DNA of 64,000 nt from Akkermansiaceae bacterium (GTDB lineage: Bacteria; Verrucomicrobiota; Verrucomicrobiia; Verrucomicrobiales; Akkermansiaceae), in assembly GCA_025363295.1 (NCBI GenBank), contig JANYEC010000047.1:1-64000 (forward strand). The letters are read 5' to 3'. Below the pieces are notes generated by a model. The model did not search any database, had not been told where the DNA came from, and saw only the letters and a program-made list of their open reading frames with translations. This document shows positions 52,564-61,744 of this stretch, piece by piece (the first letter of the stretch is position 1; every line of letters starts with the position of its first letter). Position numbers and translations under genes: made by a program.

Positions 52564-52977
52564 TCAGATATAAAACATCGGAGCGCCCTGATTGCTGGCG
52601 AGGTTTTCCACGGTGATTTGATCGAGCGATTCATGCAGCCCTGCCGAGATCTGTTCCCAGGCCCGCCGCACCGCCTGTCCGGAGTCTCCATCCATCGTCA
52701 CTGAACACTGAAGCAGCGCTGGATCCACCGCCTCCACCACCTGCCGCAAGGTGATCAACTTGGCGGCACGGCCCAGCAGATAGCCACCTGCCTTGCCGCG
52801 GCGACTTTCGATCAATCCGGCGCGCCGCAAATCGTTGAGAATTTGCACAAGAAAGTTGGCAGATACCGCTTCACGTTGCGCAAGGTCATCAAGCCGTGTA
52901 AGAGTTCGCCCGTCATGGTATTTCGCCAGCTGGGCCAGCGCCCGGCAGGCGTATTCCAATTTCTGTGAAATCTTCAT
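52564..52977 (-). CDS. Rrf2-family transcriptional regulator
   Basis: 137-residue winged-helix regulator of the Rrf2 (IscR/NsrR/CymR) family. N-terminus MKISQKLEYACRALAQLA and helix-turn-helix EAVSANFLVQILNDLRRAGLIESRRGKAGGY are typical. It has a single cysteine near residue 91 (LLQCSVTM) instead of the three Fe-S cysteines of IscR, so it resembles CymR more. CymR-type members control cysteine metabolism through CysK/serine acetyltransferase, which fits the divergent cysE. Its ATG overlaps that of cysE in the palindrome CATG (52,975-52,978). Confidence 0.9.
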   Translation of the reverse strand: MKISQKLEYACRALAQLAKYHDGRTLTRLDDLAQREAVSANFLVQILNDLRRAGLIESRRGKAGGYLLGRAAKLITLRQVVEAVDPALLQCSVTMDGDSGQAVRRAWEQISAGLHESLDQITVENLASNQGAPMFYI

Positions 52978-53839
52978 GAGCGAATCTCAACAGACAGCCC
53001 CTCAGACTGCCAGCAAGAAACCCGTCAAGCTATGCGCCGGGAAAACCGCCGATGTCCAAAACCTCTGGGAAACTCTCCGCAGCGAGGCTGGAAAAGTCGC
53101 TTCCGACGAGCCGACACTCCAGCATCTCGTCAAGGATGTGATCCTATCGCGTGAAACTCTAGCGGAAGCCCTCGGTGCCCGTCTTGCCCGCCGACTTGCC
53201 CGTGAGGATATGCCGCGAGGAGCGATGGAGCCTTTACTAACCGGTGTTTTTCAAACGCACTCGCATATCGTTCATAGCTGCGCCCGCGATTTACTCGCCA
53301 TGTTCGAGCGCGATCCCGCATGTTTTTCACCGCTTGAACCTTTGTTATTTTTCAAAGGCTTTCTTGCTCTAACGACCTATCGAGTTTCTCATCAACTTTG
53401 GCAAGACGGTCGCCGCTGGCTCGCGCTCTATCTGCAGAGCGTCGCCAGTGAAGCCTTCGCCGTGGACATCCACCCGGCGGCCCGGATCGGTTGCGGTATT
53501 CTTCTGGATCACGCCACCTCGTTCGTTGTTGGGGAGACGGCGATCATTGAGGATGACGTTTCCATTCTGCATGAGGTCACCCTCGGGGGCACCGGCAAAG
53601 ACAGCGGCTGCCGCCATCCGATCATCCGATCTGGTGTTTTGTTAGGTGCAGGTGCTAAAATCCTGGGTCGAGTGGAAATCGGTACCGGAGCCAAAGTCGG
53701 CGCCGGTAGCGTGGTCCTCAACGACGTCCCCCCGCACACCACCGTGGCGGGCGTGCCGGCCGTCATCGTCGGTGTTTCCAGCGAGGAAAATCCAGCGATC
53801 GAAATGAATCAGAAACTCGACTGCTGCGGCAGCATCTAA
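52976..53839 (+). CDS. cysE: Serine O-acetyltransferase
   Basis: 287-residue hexapeptide-repeat acyltransferase making O-acetylserine for cysteine synthesis. The N-terminal helical domain (TLQHLVKDVILSRETLAEALGARLARRLAREDM) is followed by the SRVSHQLW-like TYRVSHQLWQDGRR and the left-handed helix: DIHPAARIGCGILLDHATSFVVGETAIIEDDVSILHEVTLGGTG, with catalytic Asp/His. C-terminal feedback region ends QKLDCCGSI. Start ATG 52,976 is the only plausible ATG; it overlaps the rrf2 start, and no Shine-Dalgarno is obvious. CymR-type regulation by the divergent Rrf2 is likely. Confidence 0.9.
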   Translation: MSESQQTAPQTASKKPVKLCAGKTADVQNLWETLRSEAGKVASDEPTLQHLVKDVILSRETLAEALGARLARRLAREDMPRGAMEPLLTGVFQTHSHIVHSCARDLLAMFERDPACFSPLEPLLFFKGFLALTTYRVSHQLWQDGRRWLALYLQSVASEAFAVDIHPAARIGCGILLDHATSFVVGETAIIEDDVSILHEVTLGGTGKDSGCRHPIIRSGVLLGAGAKILGRVEIGTGAKVGAGSVVLNDVPPHTTVAGVPAVIVGVSSEENPAIEMNQKLDCCGSI

Positions 53840-53844
53840 TTGAT

Positions 53845-54831
53845 ATGAAGCATCGCTCCCTCACCCTATTGCTGTTATGTTTAGGTGTTTTATCTTGTGA
53901 TAAAGTAAAGACCCTCGCGAATCGCGCCAAGTCAGCTGTGGAGAACAAGGTGGGTGAAAAGTCTTTGCCTAGCGCGGGTGGTGCGGCGGAACCTGCCCTC
54001 CAGAAACTCGTCGATCAAACACCAGAAGGTGTCATCTTTCGCAAGGATCTTCCATTCCCTAACGCAATCGAAGTGACCACGACTCTTCGTGAGGAATTCA
54101 TCGGGCGGCTCTATCAGTCTTCCGCCATCGAGAAGCGCGCGGAGGAGAAAAAGGGAACCAAACTGGTAGTGATCAAGCTGGAGCGCGCCGGAGACCAAGT
54201 CCGCTACACTCTGGAGCAGTCCAGCTTCACGGTTTTACCTGCTGAGGGGGCTCCAGCCCCAAAGGAATTACCTGCCGATCAGCTAAAGAAAATCGCAGTC
54301 GCAAGTAAGCCGATAACCTATCAGAAATCTCCCAAAGGATGGAGATGCTCGACCAGCGAGGGCTTCCGTGCGGCTGTGATTTCCAAAGAACTTTCTCCAG
54401 TTTTTGATGAGCTTCTAAAGGAATATTCCCTCGCACCGCGCAGCCTTTGGTTAGGAAAACATCGGTTCAAAAGTGGCGACCAGATTCCGGTTTCCGGGAC
54501 TTCGTTACCGATGTTGTTGAGCGGGATGGTCACGGGTTCGCTCAATCTAACATTTGAAAAAACCGAGTCCGTGCAAGGCCATCCCTGTGGCGTCTTTTCA
54601 GTGACGGGTGATTACAGCCGCAAGCAATTCCCTGATTTCGAAGGCAATCTCATGGATGAGGACGTGACCATCGAGTCGGGAGAAATTTGGCTTTCGCTCG
54701 TCTATCCGATTATTCTGAAGCAGGAGTTAAGCACCATTCAAACCACCAAATCCGGTGGGCACGGCGGCTCCACCGAGCGTACTCAAGGGAAAATCAAAGT
54801 CTTCCTCTCTCGCGATTGGAAAACAAGGTAA
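53845..54831 (+). CDS. Putative lipoprotein, 328 aa
   Basis: Signal peptide with lipobox GVLSC (residues 14-18) and a large beta-rich periplasmic or surface domain. The layout (EVTTTLREEFIGRLYQSSAI, ..., SLWLGKHRFKSGDQIPVSGTSLPMLL, ..., YPIILKQELSTIQTTK) is not recognised. Starts at ATG 53,845, 5 bp after cysE, and may be co-transcribed. Confidence 0.65.
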   Translation: MKHRSLTLLLLCLGVLSCDKVKTLANRAKSAVENKVGEKSLPSAGGAAEPALQKLVDQTPEGVIFRKDLPFPNAIEVTTTLREEFIGRLYQSSAIEKRAEEKKGTKLVVIKLERAGDQVRYTLEQSSFTVLPAEGAPAPKELPADQLKKIAVASKPITYQKSPKGWRCSTSEGFRAAVISKELSPVFDELLKEYSLAPRSLWLGKHRFKSGDQIPVSGTSLPMLLSGMVTGSLNLTFEKTESVQGHPCGVFSVTGDYSRKQFPDFEGNLMDEDVTIESGEIWLSLVYPIILKQELSTIQTTKSGGHGGSTERTQGKIKVFLSRDWKTR

Positions 54832-54870
54832 CGGCTATTCTCCACTTGCGGAGTTCACCACGGTGCCCCC

Positions 54871-55380
54871 ATGCTTCGCTTAATGACTAAGGAAATTACA
54901 TTCTGGAAAGGCAGCCCATCCCAATGGCTGAACATCTGGCCATTCACCGGAGCGGTGCTTATTGCCATCTGTTTGATTGTAGGTGGTGTATTTTTCCCGC
55001 CCACTTTCGCCGCACTAATCCTTCCCTTCGCTTATGTTCTTTGGAAATATCTATCTGTTCGGACTCAAATCTTTGATCTAACCAGCGAACGCTTGCGGGT
55101 TACTAGCGGGATCCTAAATCAGAAGATCGATGAAATTGAACTCTATCGGGTTAAGGACACTCAGATGATCCGCAGCTGGTGGATGCGTCTCACCGGTCTC
55201 GCCTCCATCGTGCTCGAAACTTCCGATCGCGGGATGCCCACTCTCACCATTCCCGCCGTGCGCGGGGGCTTGGAACTGCGCGAGCAACTTCGCAAACAAG
55301 TCGAACTCGTCCGCGATCAAAAACGCGTCCGCGAGATGGACTTCGATGAATCGCACGTCGGCGAAGTTGGGCACGAGTGA
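54871..55380 (+). CDS. Bacterial PH-domain membrane protein (YdbS/YdbT-like)
   Basis: 169-residue protein with two N-terminal transmembrane helices (about 20-40 and 45-65) and a C-terminal bPH2 domain: TQIFDLTSERLRVTSGILNQKIDEIELYRVKDTQMIRSWWMRLTGLASIVLETSD. Family members act in membrane stress or lipid binding. Same strand, 39 bp after the lipoprotein gene. Ends 10 bp before the converging large gene. Confidence 0.78.
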   Translation: MLRLMTKEITFWKGSPSQWLNIWPFTGAVLIAICLIVGGVFFPPTFAALILPFAYVLWKYLSVRTQIFDLTSERLRVTSGILNQKIDEIELYRVKDTQMIRSWWMRLTGLASIVLETSDRGMPTLTIPAVRGGLELREQLRKQVELVRDQKRVREMDFDESHVGEVGHE

Positions 55381-55390
55381 GTTGTTTCTA

Positions 55391-58300
55391 TCAACTCAGA
55401 ACCGGATCTGCGCCGATCATACCAATCAGGCTGGCGCGGTAAGCGGGTGAGTTGACATGCACGAGTCTGGCCTTGGCCGTTTCAAGGCGTTTGTGGATGC
55501 ACAGGCGCTTGAGTTCACTCTGATAGTTCGGCTTTGCGAGGAAACTTTCTAGATAGGCGATGTGTCGTGCCCACAGTGCTTGATCGACTTTCACCTTAGC
55601 GTAGAGGCGGGCTTGATACCAGTCCGAGTCAAGCATTGCCTCTCGGGTGAAGAGCCCACGGATGGCGGGATCAGTGATCGCTTTCCCTTCAAATTCGCCG
55701 TAGGCCATGATGTTCAGCAATGCCTTGAGCGGCGGGCAGGCCGCATCGATGCTACCATCCTCGAAGTAGTTGAGGGCGACGCGGCGCTGGGTCTCGATGA
55801 TGTTGTCGAGACCGTCGATGAAGTCCTCCATCGATTGCAACTCGGGACGAAGCATGTCCGGCGTGAAGACGGTTTCGGAGGCAGAAAACATGCGGCCAAA
55901 AAAGGTGGCGACAAAACTTTGGGTCATGCGATAACCGAGGCGGCTAGCTTCGACGAGTTTCCCTTCGTGAACGAAATCTTCCACTTTTTCGAGGAAGCCG
56001 TTTTTAATGAGATGCTCAGGCTCGCGCTCATGGATGAACATGCGCGACCAGATTTCCGGAACGAGCAGGCTGATGTCGTGATCGATACGGTATTTCCGTC
56101 CGATGTGACCTGCGGCGCTCGTGAACCCGTGATAGTTCGTTAGAAGAAATGAGACGAGCGCGGCATTGACGTCATGGATCGGGAGAATCGCGTTGAACGG
56201 GCCTTTGGTTAGAGCACCTTCGCTTCCTGCGCCGGTGGTTGACGGACTCTTGCCAGTGAGCGAGGAAATAAAGTCCATGAACAACTCGGGGAGTTCCTGA
56301 TAGTGAATCGGGTTGTAAACGGCCAGAGCGCGAATGCCTGCGGCTTCGTCAGGCGGATTGTTTCGGCGTCCTGCGAGCACCGATGTCACTGGCATCGGCA
56401 CCGCGACACCAAGCGGCAAGCGGCGGTAGAAACGCGCACCGAGTCCCGCCAGATAGAGTGAACGCGGGTCTTCCAGATCTGGGCGATTTTGGAGATAACG
56501 CGGGTTTTTCGTCGGCTTACCATTGACGATACGAGGTAAGTGCGGACTAACAACATAGTCCGGCTTTTCCGCAGCGACGAAGGCACTGATCGTTTTCCGC
56601 AGTGGCGAGGTGAACTGCTCGAAGCGGATCGCATCGTTTTCCATCGCTGCCGCATCGGGTCGGTTGATCGGCTCGTAGTTTGAGAAAAACAGCCCGCCTT
56701 GGGAGAAATCGAGTTCCGTTCGCTTATCGTAACCGCGGAGGACGGCGTCATCGGGGCGTTGAAAGAGGCGGAACTCGCAGTTCTTCACGAACTTGAGCGA
56801 GGGATTTTTCACATCGGGATGTAGGCCCGCAACGGAGTAGTGCGGGACCACCATCGAGGCGCTGATGTCGTCCTCCGTCTGGACCTTTTTCGCCGGGGCG
56901 AAATCCTTGCGGATACTGAAGGTGCGCCATGTGCCATCTTCGGTGAAACCGACGCGTAGATATTGAGTGACCAAGCGTTGACGCCGATAGATCAGCTGGC
57001 GGCCGGGTTGGCCGTTAATGAGATCAACCGTGAAGCGCGTGCGCCAATCCTCACCCCAGGTAGGTTTATAGAAGCGTTTAATGATAAAAACCAAATCTCT
57101 AACGAATCTACCAAGGTTGCCGAGCCATTGATTGTATTCATCGGTATAGGCTAGATTCGGCGTGAGCAAGTGAATGACCGAGCCTAACGAACGCTCGGTG
57201 CTGAGTAGTGGACGGCCGGGCTTACCAGGGTCGATGGGGTTTTGATATCGGTTAGAAAAATCGTAGTTGATGATGCTCCACGCCTCATTGAGGTCCTTTT
57301 TCAAGTCGTGGCAGAGCACTGCTGCAGTGATCATCGCATCTGAGAGCGACTTGGAGATTTCGGACTTACCGCCGCCAGAAACGGTACACGGCTTATGGCA
57401 AAAAGTGCCTTCCGCAAGGGTGCCGATCAGACGCCAACGTTGACCGGCGGTGGGTTTCACCATTTCAACTTTATAGCCGGAAGGTAGTACGTAGGTGATG
57501 CCCGGCTGAAGGGAAATTTTCTGCGCACCGGCTTCGTTCGTCCATGTCACTGACTGGCTGTGCAGGTCGATGTGGACGTCTTCCGGGACATAGTGAATGT
57601 CGGAGAATTTTTTATCGATGCCGTAACCTTCGGGTTGAAGGTTAAAAATCTCAGCGTAGCGGCTGATCACGCCGGAGAACTTGTGATCGACGGGCCGGGA
57701 GAAATCGCTGAGTGAAAAATCCTCGCCGAGATCGAAACTCGGAAATGCAATCGCACCACCCGCATGTTCTTCTTCGGTATTTCCGAAAAGGTTAGCAGCG
57801 TAACTGAGCTGAGTTTTCACCTCCTTTTTGCAGTAACCGTAATAGTTATCTGCGATGATCGTGACGATGATACCACGCTTGTCACGGCAAGTGATCTTGA
57901 ATGCGCCGCCGTCGTTGTAGAGCTCGTCTTCAGAAGTCCAGCACATCCCATCGCGCTTTTGGCGATCGTTGGCGTCCTTGATGTTAGGGAGGCCCAGATC
58001 CTTCTTCTTGAGCGAAATGAGGTGCGGAGCGAGAATCACGCAACCGGTGTGGCCGGACCAGCCTTCAGCATCAAGGCGGGCATCGTTATCGGGCAGATAG
58101 GGATCGCCAGCATTGCCGAAAATGCTCTCAACGAAATCGAGGTTACTCACTAGGTTGCCAGGTGCAAAAAAGCGGATTTCCATCGATTTTTCCGAGGAGA
58201 CACCGGGGATTTCTGGCGCCACCACAGGGCGTAAAAGCAGTGAAACAAACACGCGGGCAGGCTCGGGCGAGGTGCCGGTGAAGGGCAGCGTCATGATGTC

Positions 58301-58870
58301 CTTCGGCGGATTGAGTGCGTGCTTCAGCAGGCGAGCAAAAACGACTTTCGGCACGGATTTTTTATCAGCAGGCACTGGCAGACCACCCTCGGCGACGTGG
58401 AAAACGCCCTCGGTAGTGCGTCGATCGCTGGCCGGATTGTGACACACTCCCTGATGCACGCGGTAGGAACTTAAAATGGAGGATTTAAACTCATCCTGAT
58501 CGGGCGGCAGTGAAAGCATGCGGCTGATCCCATGGCGTTCCATAACGAGTGCACCGATGGGCAGAAGTTGGGGTGTATCAGGAAAAATCTCGGCAACCAT
58601 TTTATCACCCAGATAATCGTGCAGGAATTTGTGAATGTAAGCATCTGCCGGGCAAAGGTAGTCAGACAGCAATCGGGTTTTCTCTTGGAAACTGGCGATC
58701 AGCGAACGGCCTAGGTCAAGGAACGGGTAGTCCGCTTCATTGCCGACGATCGAGTAGCCACGCGCCGCGAGCTTCAGATTAACAAACTCACGAAGTCGAT
58801 TTTCTTCAGTTGCCGAGGCTATGGCAGGGCCTTCATCCGTGAATCCGATTTTGTCTTTTAAGTTAGGCAT
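55391..58870 (-). CDS. Large conserved protein, possible pyrophosphate-type PEP carboxykinase
   Basis: 1159-residue cytoplasmic protein, no signal peptide. A P-loop-like SGGGKSEISKSL lies near residues 498-509 (Lys502), preceded by an Asp/Glu-rich nucleotide- or metal-site region (GCVILAPHLISLKKKDLGLPNI; FGNTEEEHAGGAIAFPSFDLGEDF) and followed later by SLTGKSPSTTGAGSEGALTKGPFNAILPIHDVNAALVSFL. Overall length and this kinase-like loop fit PPi-dependent PEPCK, which interconverts oxaloacetate and PEP with pyrophosphate and is about 1150 residues. I assign it from length and loop only, not from a residue-level alignment. The neighbours do not help. Could be another nucleotide-binding family. Confidence 0.45.
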   Translation of the reverse strand: MPNLKDKIGFTDEGPAIASATEENRLREFVNLKLAARGYSIVGNEADYPFLDLGRSLIASFQEKTRLLSDYLCPADAYIHKFLHDYLGDKMVAEIFPDTPQLLPIGALVMERHGISRMLSLPPDQDEFKSSILSSYRVHQGVCHNPASDRRTTEGVFHVAEGGLPVPADKKSVPKVVFARLLKHALNPPKDIMTLPFTGTSPEPARVFVSLLLRPVVAPEIPGVSSEKSMEIRFFAPGNLVSNLDFVESIFGNAGDPYLPDNDARLDAEGWSGHTGCVILAPHLISLKKKDLGLPNIKDANDRQKRDGMCWTSEDELYNDGGAFKITCRDKRGIIVTIIADNYYGYCKKEVKTQLSYAANLFGNTEEEHAGGAIAFPSFDLGEDFSLSDFSRPVDHKFSGVISRYAEIFNLQPEGYGIDKKFSDIHYVPEDVHIDLHSQSVTWTNEAGAQKISLQPGITYVLPSGYKVEMVKPTAGQRWRLIGTLAEGTFCHKPCTVSGGGKSEISKSLSDAMITAAVLCHDLKKDLNEAWSIINYDFSNRYQNPIDPGKPGRPLLSTERSLGSVIHLLTPNLAYTDEYNQWLGNLGRFVRDLVFIIKRFYKPTWGEDWRTRFTVDLINGQPGRQLIYRRQRLVTQYLRVGFTEDGTWRTFSIRKDFAPAKKVQTEDDISASMVVPHYSVAGLHPDVKNPSLKFVKNCEFRLFQRPDDAVLRGYDKRTELDFSQGGLFFSNYEPINRPDAAAMENDAIRFEQFTSPLRKTISAFVAAEKPDYVVSPHLPRIVNGKPTKNPRYLQNRPDLEDPRSLYLAGLGARFYRRLPLGVAVPMPVTSVLAGRRNNPPDEAAGIRALAVYNPIHYQELPELFMDFISSLTGKSPSTTGAGSEGALTKGPFNAILPIHDVNAALVSFLLTNYHGFTSAAGHIGRKYRIDHDISLLVPEIWSRMFIHEREPEHLIKNGFLEKVEDFVHEGKLVEASRLGYRMTQSFVATFFGRMFSASETVFTPDMLRPELQSMEDFIDGLDNIIETQRRVALNYFEDGSIDAACPPLKALLNIMAYGEFEGKAITDPAIRGLFTREAMLDSDWYQARLYAKVKVDQALWARHIAYLESFLAKPNYQSELKRLCIHKRLETAKARLVHVNSPAYRASLIGMIGADPVLS

Positions 58871-58985
58871 ATGAAAATAACAATCCTAAGAGGTAGAAAC
58901 ATGAGTAGGCACCGGGCAAACGGCCAGCGGAAATCGTCACGAAAATAAGCATGTCGCAAGTGCGGATTGATTAATTGGAGATCCA

Positions 58986-60560
58986 ATGGAAGATCGAGAA
59001 TACTCTTTTCGTAATTGCAAAAAAATCATGGCTGAAATCGACTCCCACCTCCCTCGCATCAAGAAACCTTGGGCGATCACTTTTTTCGGACTCTTTGCGG
59101 TTGGCGGCTTGATCGCGATGCCGTTGTTAGCAGGGCGGCCGGATGGCGCGAAATTGCCGGACATTGTGCGATTTATCGGACATTTCCACCCATTATTGCT
59201 GCACTTACCGATTGGTGTTTTTACGCTGATCGTATTTCAGGAGTTGGCCACAATCTTTGGAAAGCAAAGTGCGGAACCAAAAAACACCTCCCTGTTTCCG
59301 ATGTTTTTCGGTGCTGCCAGTGCGATCGTTGCAGTGATCGCCGGGTTCTTGTTATTTCATGGAGAAAGTGACGCTTACGGGAGCAATTCAATTGCCGAGC
59401 GCCATTTATGGGGTGGACTCATCTTTGCTGTCACAGCGGTTTTCACATTTATACTAAAATCTTGGACCGTCGCACTTCGGGCCAATCCGGCATTCTTCCG
59501 CCTGCTACTCTTTAGTTCCGTCGGGATCATGGGGTTTGCCAGTCATGATGGCGCCACCCTCACCCACGGTGAGGGTTATTTGACCCAATATGCGCCTGCT
59601 CCAATTCGGAAATTGCTAGGAATCGAAAAAGCTAAACTCGCAATTCCAGTCAAATCTTCTAACGAACAACTTGTCTATGCAGACCTCATTGCGCCGATTC
59701 TTGAGCGCCGTTGTGTTCAATGTCATAAGGAAAGTAAAGCGAAAGGAAAGCTCCGCATGGACAGCTTCGAGATGCTCGTTAGCGGCGGTAAAGGGGGCCC
59801 TGCCATCGAAATTGGAAACTCTGCAAAAAGCCACATTATCGAGCGTATCGAACTTCCAAAGGATGATGAGGATCATATGCCACCTGAAGGCAAACCGAAC
59901 ATTGAGGCGCATGAAATCGCCGTGCTGAAGTGGTGGATCGACAATGGCGCGAATCCCAAAAAGAAAATTTCCGAACTTAATCTACCAGCTTCTATCAAGG
60001 AGGCGATCAGCAAACTGATGCCCGCTGCCGCGACCGGAACCGCTTCATCGCCCGCACAAGTGATAGAGAAGTCTGCAGCGCCAGATGCCGCCCTACTCTC
60101 TACGGTGGAAGCTTTGTCCAAGGAGTTCCCGGGCGCGGTATCCTTTGAATCCCAGGGATCCAGCATGTGCACCTTTACCGCCGTTTCACTTCGTGCGAGT
60201 TTTGATGACGCTGGATTTAGCAAACTGGAAAAGTTACTACCCCATCTTGTGACGCTTGATCTATCATCTACCAAAATAACGGATCGCTCCCTCGCCAAGC
60301 TGGGTCCCGCCACGCAACTTCGAATGATTCGTCTAGCAGAAACCGGGATAAAAGATGTATCGCTGGATACGATCGCGAAGCTTTCCTCACTTGAATCGAT
60401 CAATCTGTATGGCACCAAAGTCACCGATGCGGGTATCAGCAAGCTTGCCAATATGCCTCATCTTAAACGGCTCTACCTCTGGCAAACGGCAGTCACTCCT
60501 GAAGCGATCAAGTCGCTGAAGGAAAAGTTACCCAGCTGCGAAGTCATCACCGGAGTCTAA
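58986..60560 (+). CDS. DUF2231 membrane protein with planctomycete-type cytochrome c domain and leucine-rich repeats
   Basis: 524-residue protein with three parts. Residues about 1-190 hold five transmembrane helices (IVRFIGHFHPLLLHLPIGVFTLIVFQELA is the DUF2231-like start). About 215-310 is a PSCyt1-type heme c domain with CVQCH (near residue 242) and a distal MPPEGKP Met ligand region. Residues 390-515 are leucine-rich repeats (LVTLDLSSTKITDRSLAKLG; INLYGTKVTDAGISKLANMP). ATG 58,986 has GGAG 5 bases upstream. The LRR-cytochrome fusion suggests electron transfer at the membrane with protein binding; it is typical of Planctomycetes-Verrucomicrobia. Confidence 0.85.
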   Translation: MEDREYSFRNCKKIMAEIDSHLPRIKKPWAITFFGLFAVGGLIAMPLLAGRPDGAKLPDIVRFIGHFHPLLLHLPIGVFTLIVFQELATIFGKQSAEPKNTSLFPMFFGAASAIVAVIAGFLLFHGESDAYGSNSIAERHLWGGLIFAVTAVFTFILKSWTVALRANPAFFRLLLFSSVGIMGFASHDGATLTHGEGYLTQYAPAPIRKLLGIEKAKLAIPVKSSNEQLVYADLIAPILERRCVQCHKESKAKGKLRMDSFEMLVSGGKGGPAIEIGNSAKSHIIERIELPKDDEDHMPPEGKPNIEAHEIAVLKWWIDNGANPKKKISELNLPASIKEAISKLMPAAATGTASSPAQVIEKSAAPDAALLSTVEALSKEFPGAVSFESQGSSMCTFTAVSLRASFDDAGFSKLEKLLPHLVTLDLSSTKITDRSLAKLGPATQLRMIRLAETGIKDVSLDTIAKLSSLESINLYGTKVTDAGISKLANMPHLKRLYLWQTAVTPEAIKSLKEKLPSCEVITGV

Positions 60561-60567
60561 CGACATC

Positions 60568-61608
60568 TCAGGCGGGCTGCTGCTGTGAGATGCAATGCAG
60601 CGTCCCGCCTTCTTCTACCAAATCAAGGCAGTCGATGCCAATGACTTCCCTGTCGTGAAATAACTCGGAAATCATACCCAGCGCACGATCATCATTTTTT
60701 TTCTGTTGGAACGTGGGAACCAACACTCCACCATTGACGATGAGGAAATTCACATAAGAAGCCGGCAGTACGGGCAAACGCCAGCCAGGCACTTCGCAAG
60801 CTTCGGGCAAAGGGATTTCCAACACATCAAAGGCACGTCCGTTAGATCCTAAAAATCCACGCAAGCGCCCCAGGTTTTCATCAAGGATTTGCCGGTTCGC
60901 CGCGCTGGCATCGACACAAGCGAGAATCGTTTGCGGGTCGATGAATCGAGCCAAGTCGTCGATATGACCATCCGTGTCATCCCCCTGAATTCCCTGGCGC
61001 AGCCAAAGAATTTCGGAAACCCCAAGTCCATCGCGGAGCAATTGCTCGGTATCCGCTCGGCTGAGATGCTGATTGCGGTTTGGGTTGAGCATCACCGCTT
61101 CGGTTGTTAGTAATTGCCCGGCACCGTTGATCTCAATCGCTCCCCCTTCGAGAATCATGCCACCTTGGAAGAGGCGCTTTCCCAGTGCTGCGGCGATCTG
61201 TGACGGGATCGAGTTATCGAGATTCCAAGGCGGGAATTTACCACCCCATGCATTGAACTCCCAATCCGTTAGCGCTACCTCGCCGGTGTTAGAATTTTTC
61301 ACAAAGATCGGCCCATGGTCGCGGCACCAGACGTCGTCATGTGCATGATCGAAAAGCTGGAGCCGCTCCGGCACCGCTTTGGCGCGGTTACAGGCGGATA
61401 GAATTCCCAGGTGATCTCTACCCAGAGCGTTGATCCGCACGATCTCAAAGCGTGTGATTGCGGCCGCGATTTCTGCGAATTTCGCCCACATCATCTCCCG
61501 TTTCGCGCCGCCCCAGTGGCGCGGATCATCGACTGGCCACGATAGCCAAACCGCTTCTTGCGGTGACCATTCGGGAGGCATCATGAATCCGGCGGACGCA
61601 GCAGTCAT
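60568..61608 (-). CDS. aguA: Agmatine deiminase
   Basis: 346-residue enzyme of the guanidino-group-modifying family converting agmatine to N-carbamoylputrescine. Signatures: N-terminal MPPEWSPQEAVWLSWP, DDVWCRDHGPIFV, GGMILEGGAIEING, DTDGHIDDLARF and C-terminal GGTLHCISQQQ with the catalytic Cys. The size fits AguA (about 365). No partner N-carbamoylputrescine amidase lies nearby. Start ATG 61,608. Convergent with the cytochrome/LRR gene, only 7 bp apart. Confidence 0.93.
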   Translation of the reverse strand: MTAASAGFMMPPEWSPQEAVWLSWPVDDPRHWGGAKREMMWAKFAEIAAAITRFEIVRINALGRDHLGILSACNRAKAVPERLQLFDHAHDDVWCRDHGPIFVKNSNTGEVALTDWEFNAWGGKFPPWNLDNSIPSQIAAALGKRLFQGGMILEGGAIEINGAGQLLTTEAVMLNPNRNQHLSRADTEQLLRDGLGVSEILWLRQGIQGDDTDGHIDDLARFIDPQTILACVDASAANRQILDENLGRLRGFLGSNGRAFDVLEIPLPEACEVPGWRLPVLPASYVNFLIVNGGVLVPTFQQKKNDDRALGMISELFHDREVIGIDCLDLVEEGGTLHCISQQQPA

Positions 61609-61744
61609 GCGCGAACATGAACGAATCTGCCCGGATTTTGCCAGCTTTCATTCAACCCGAATGAATTCGTTTAAATTCAAGTCCCTGACTGCTATGGTGG
61701 CGGCGATGGCGGAAAATGCTCGGAGATGGATGAATATCGCAACA

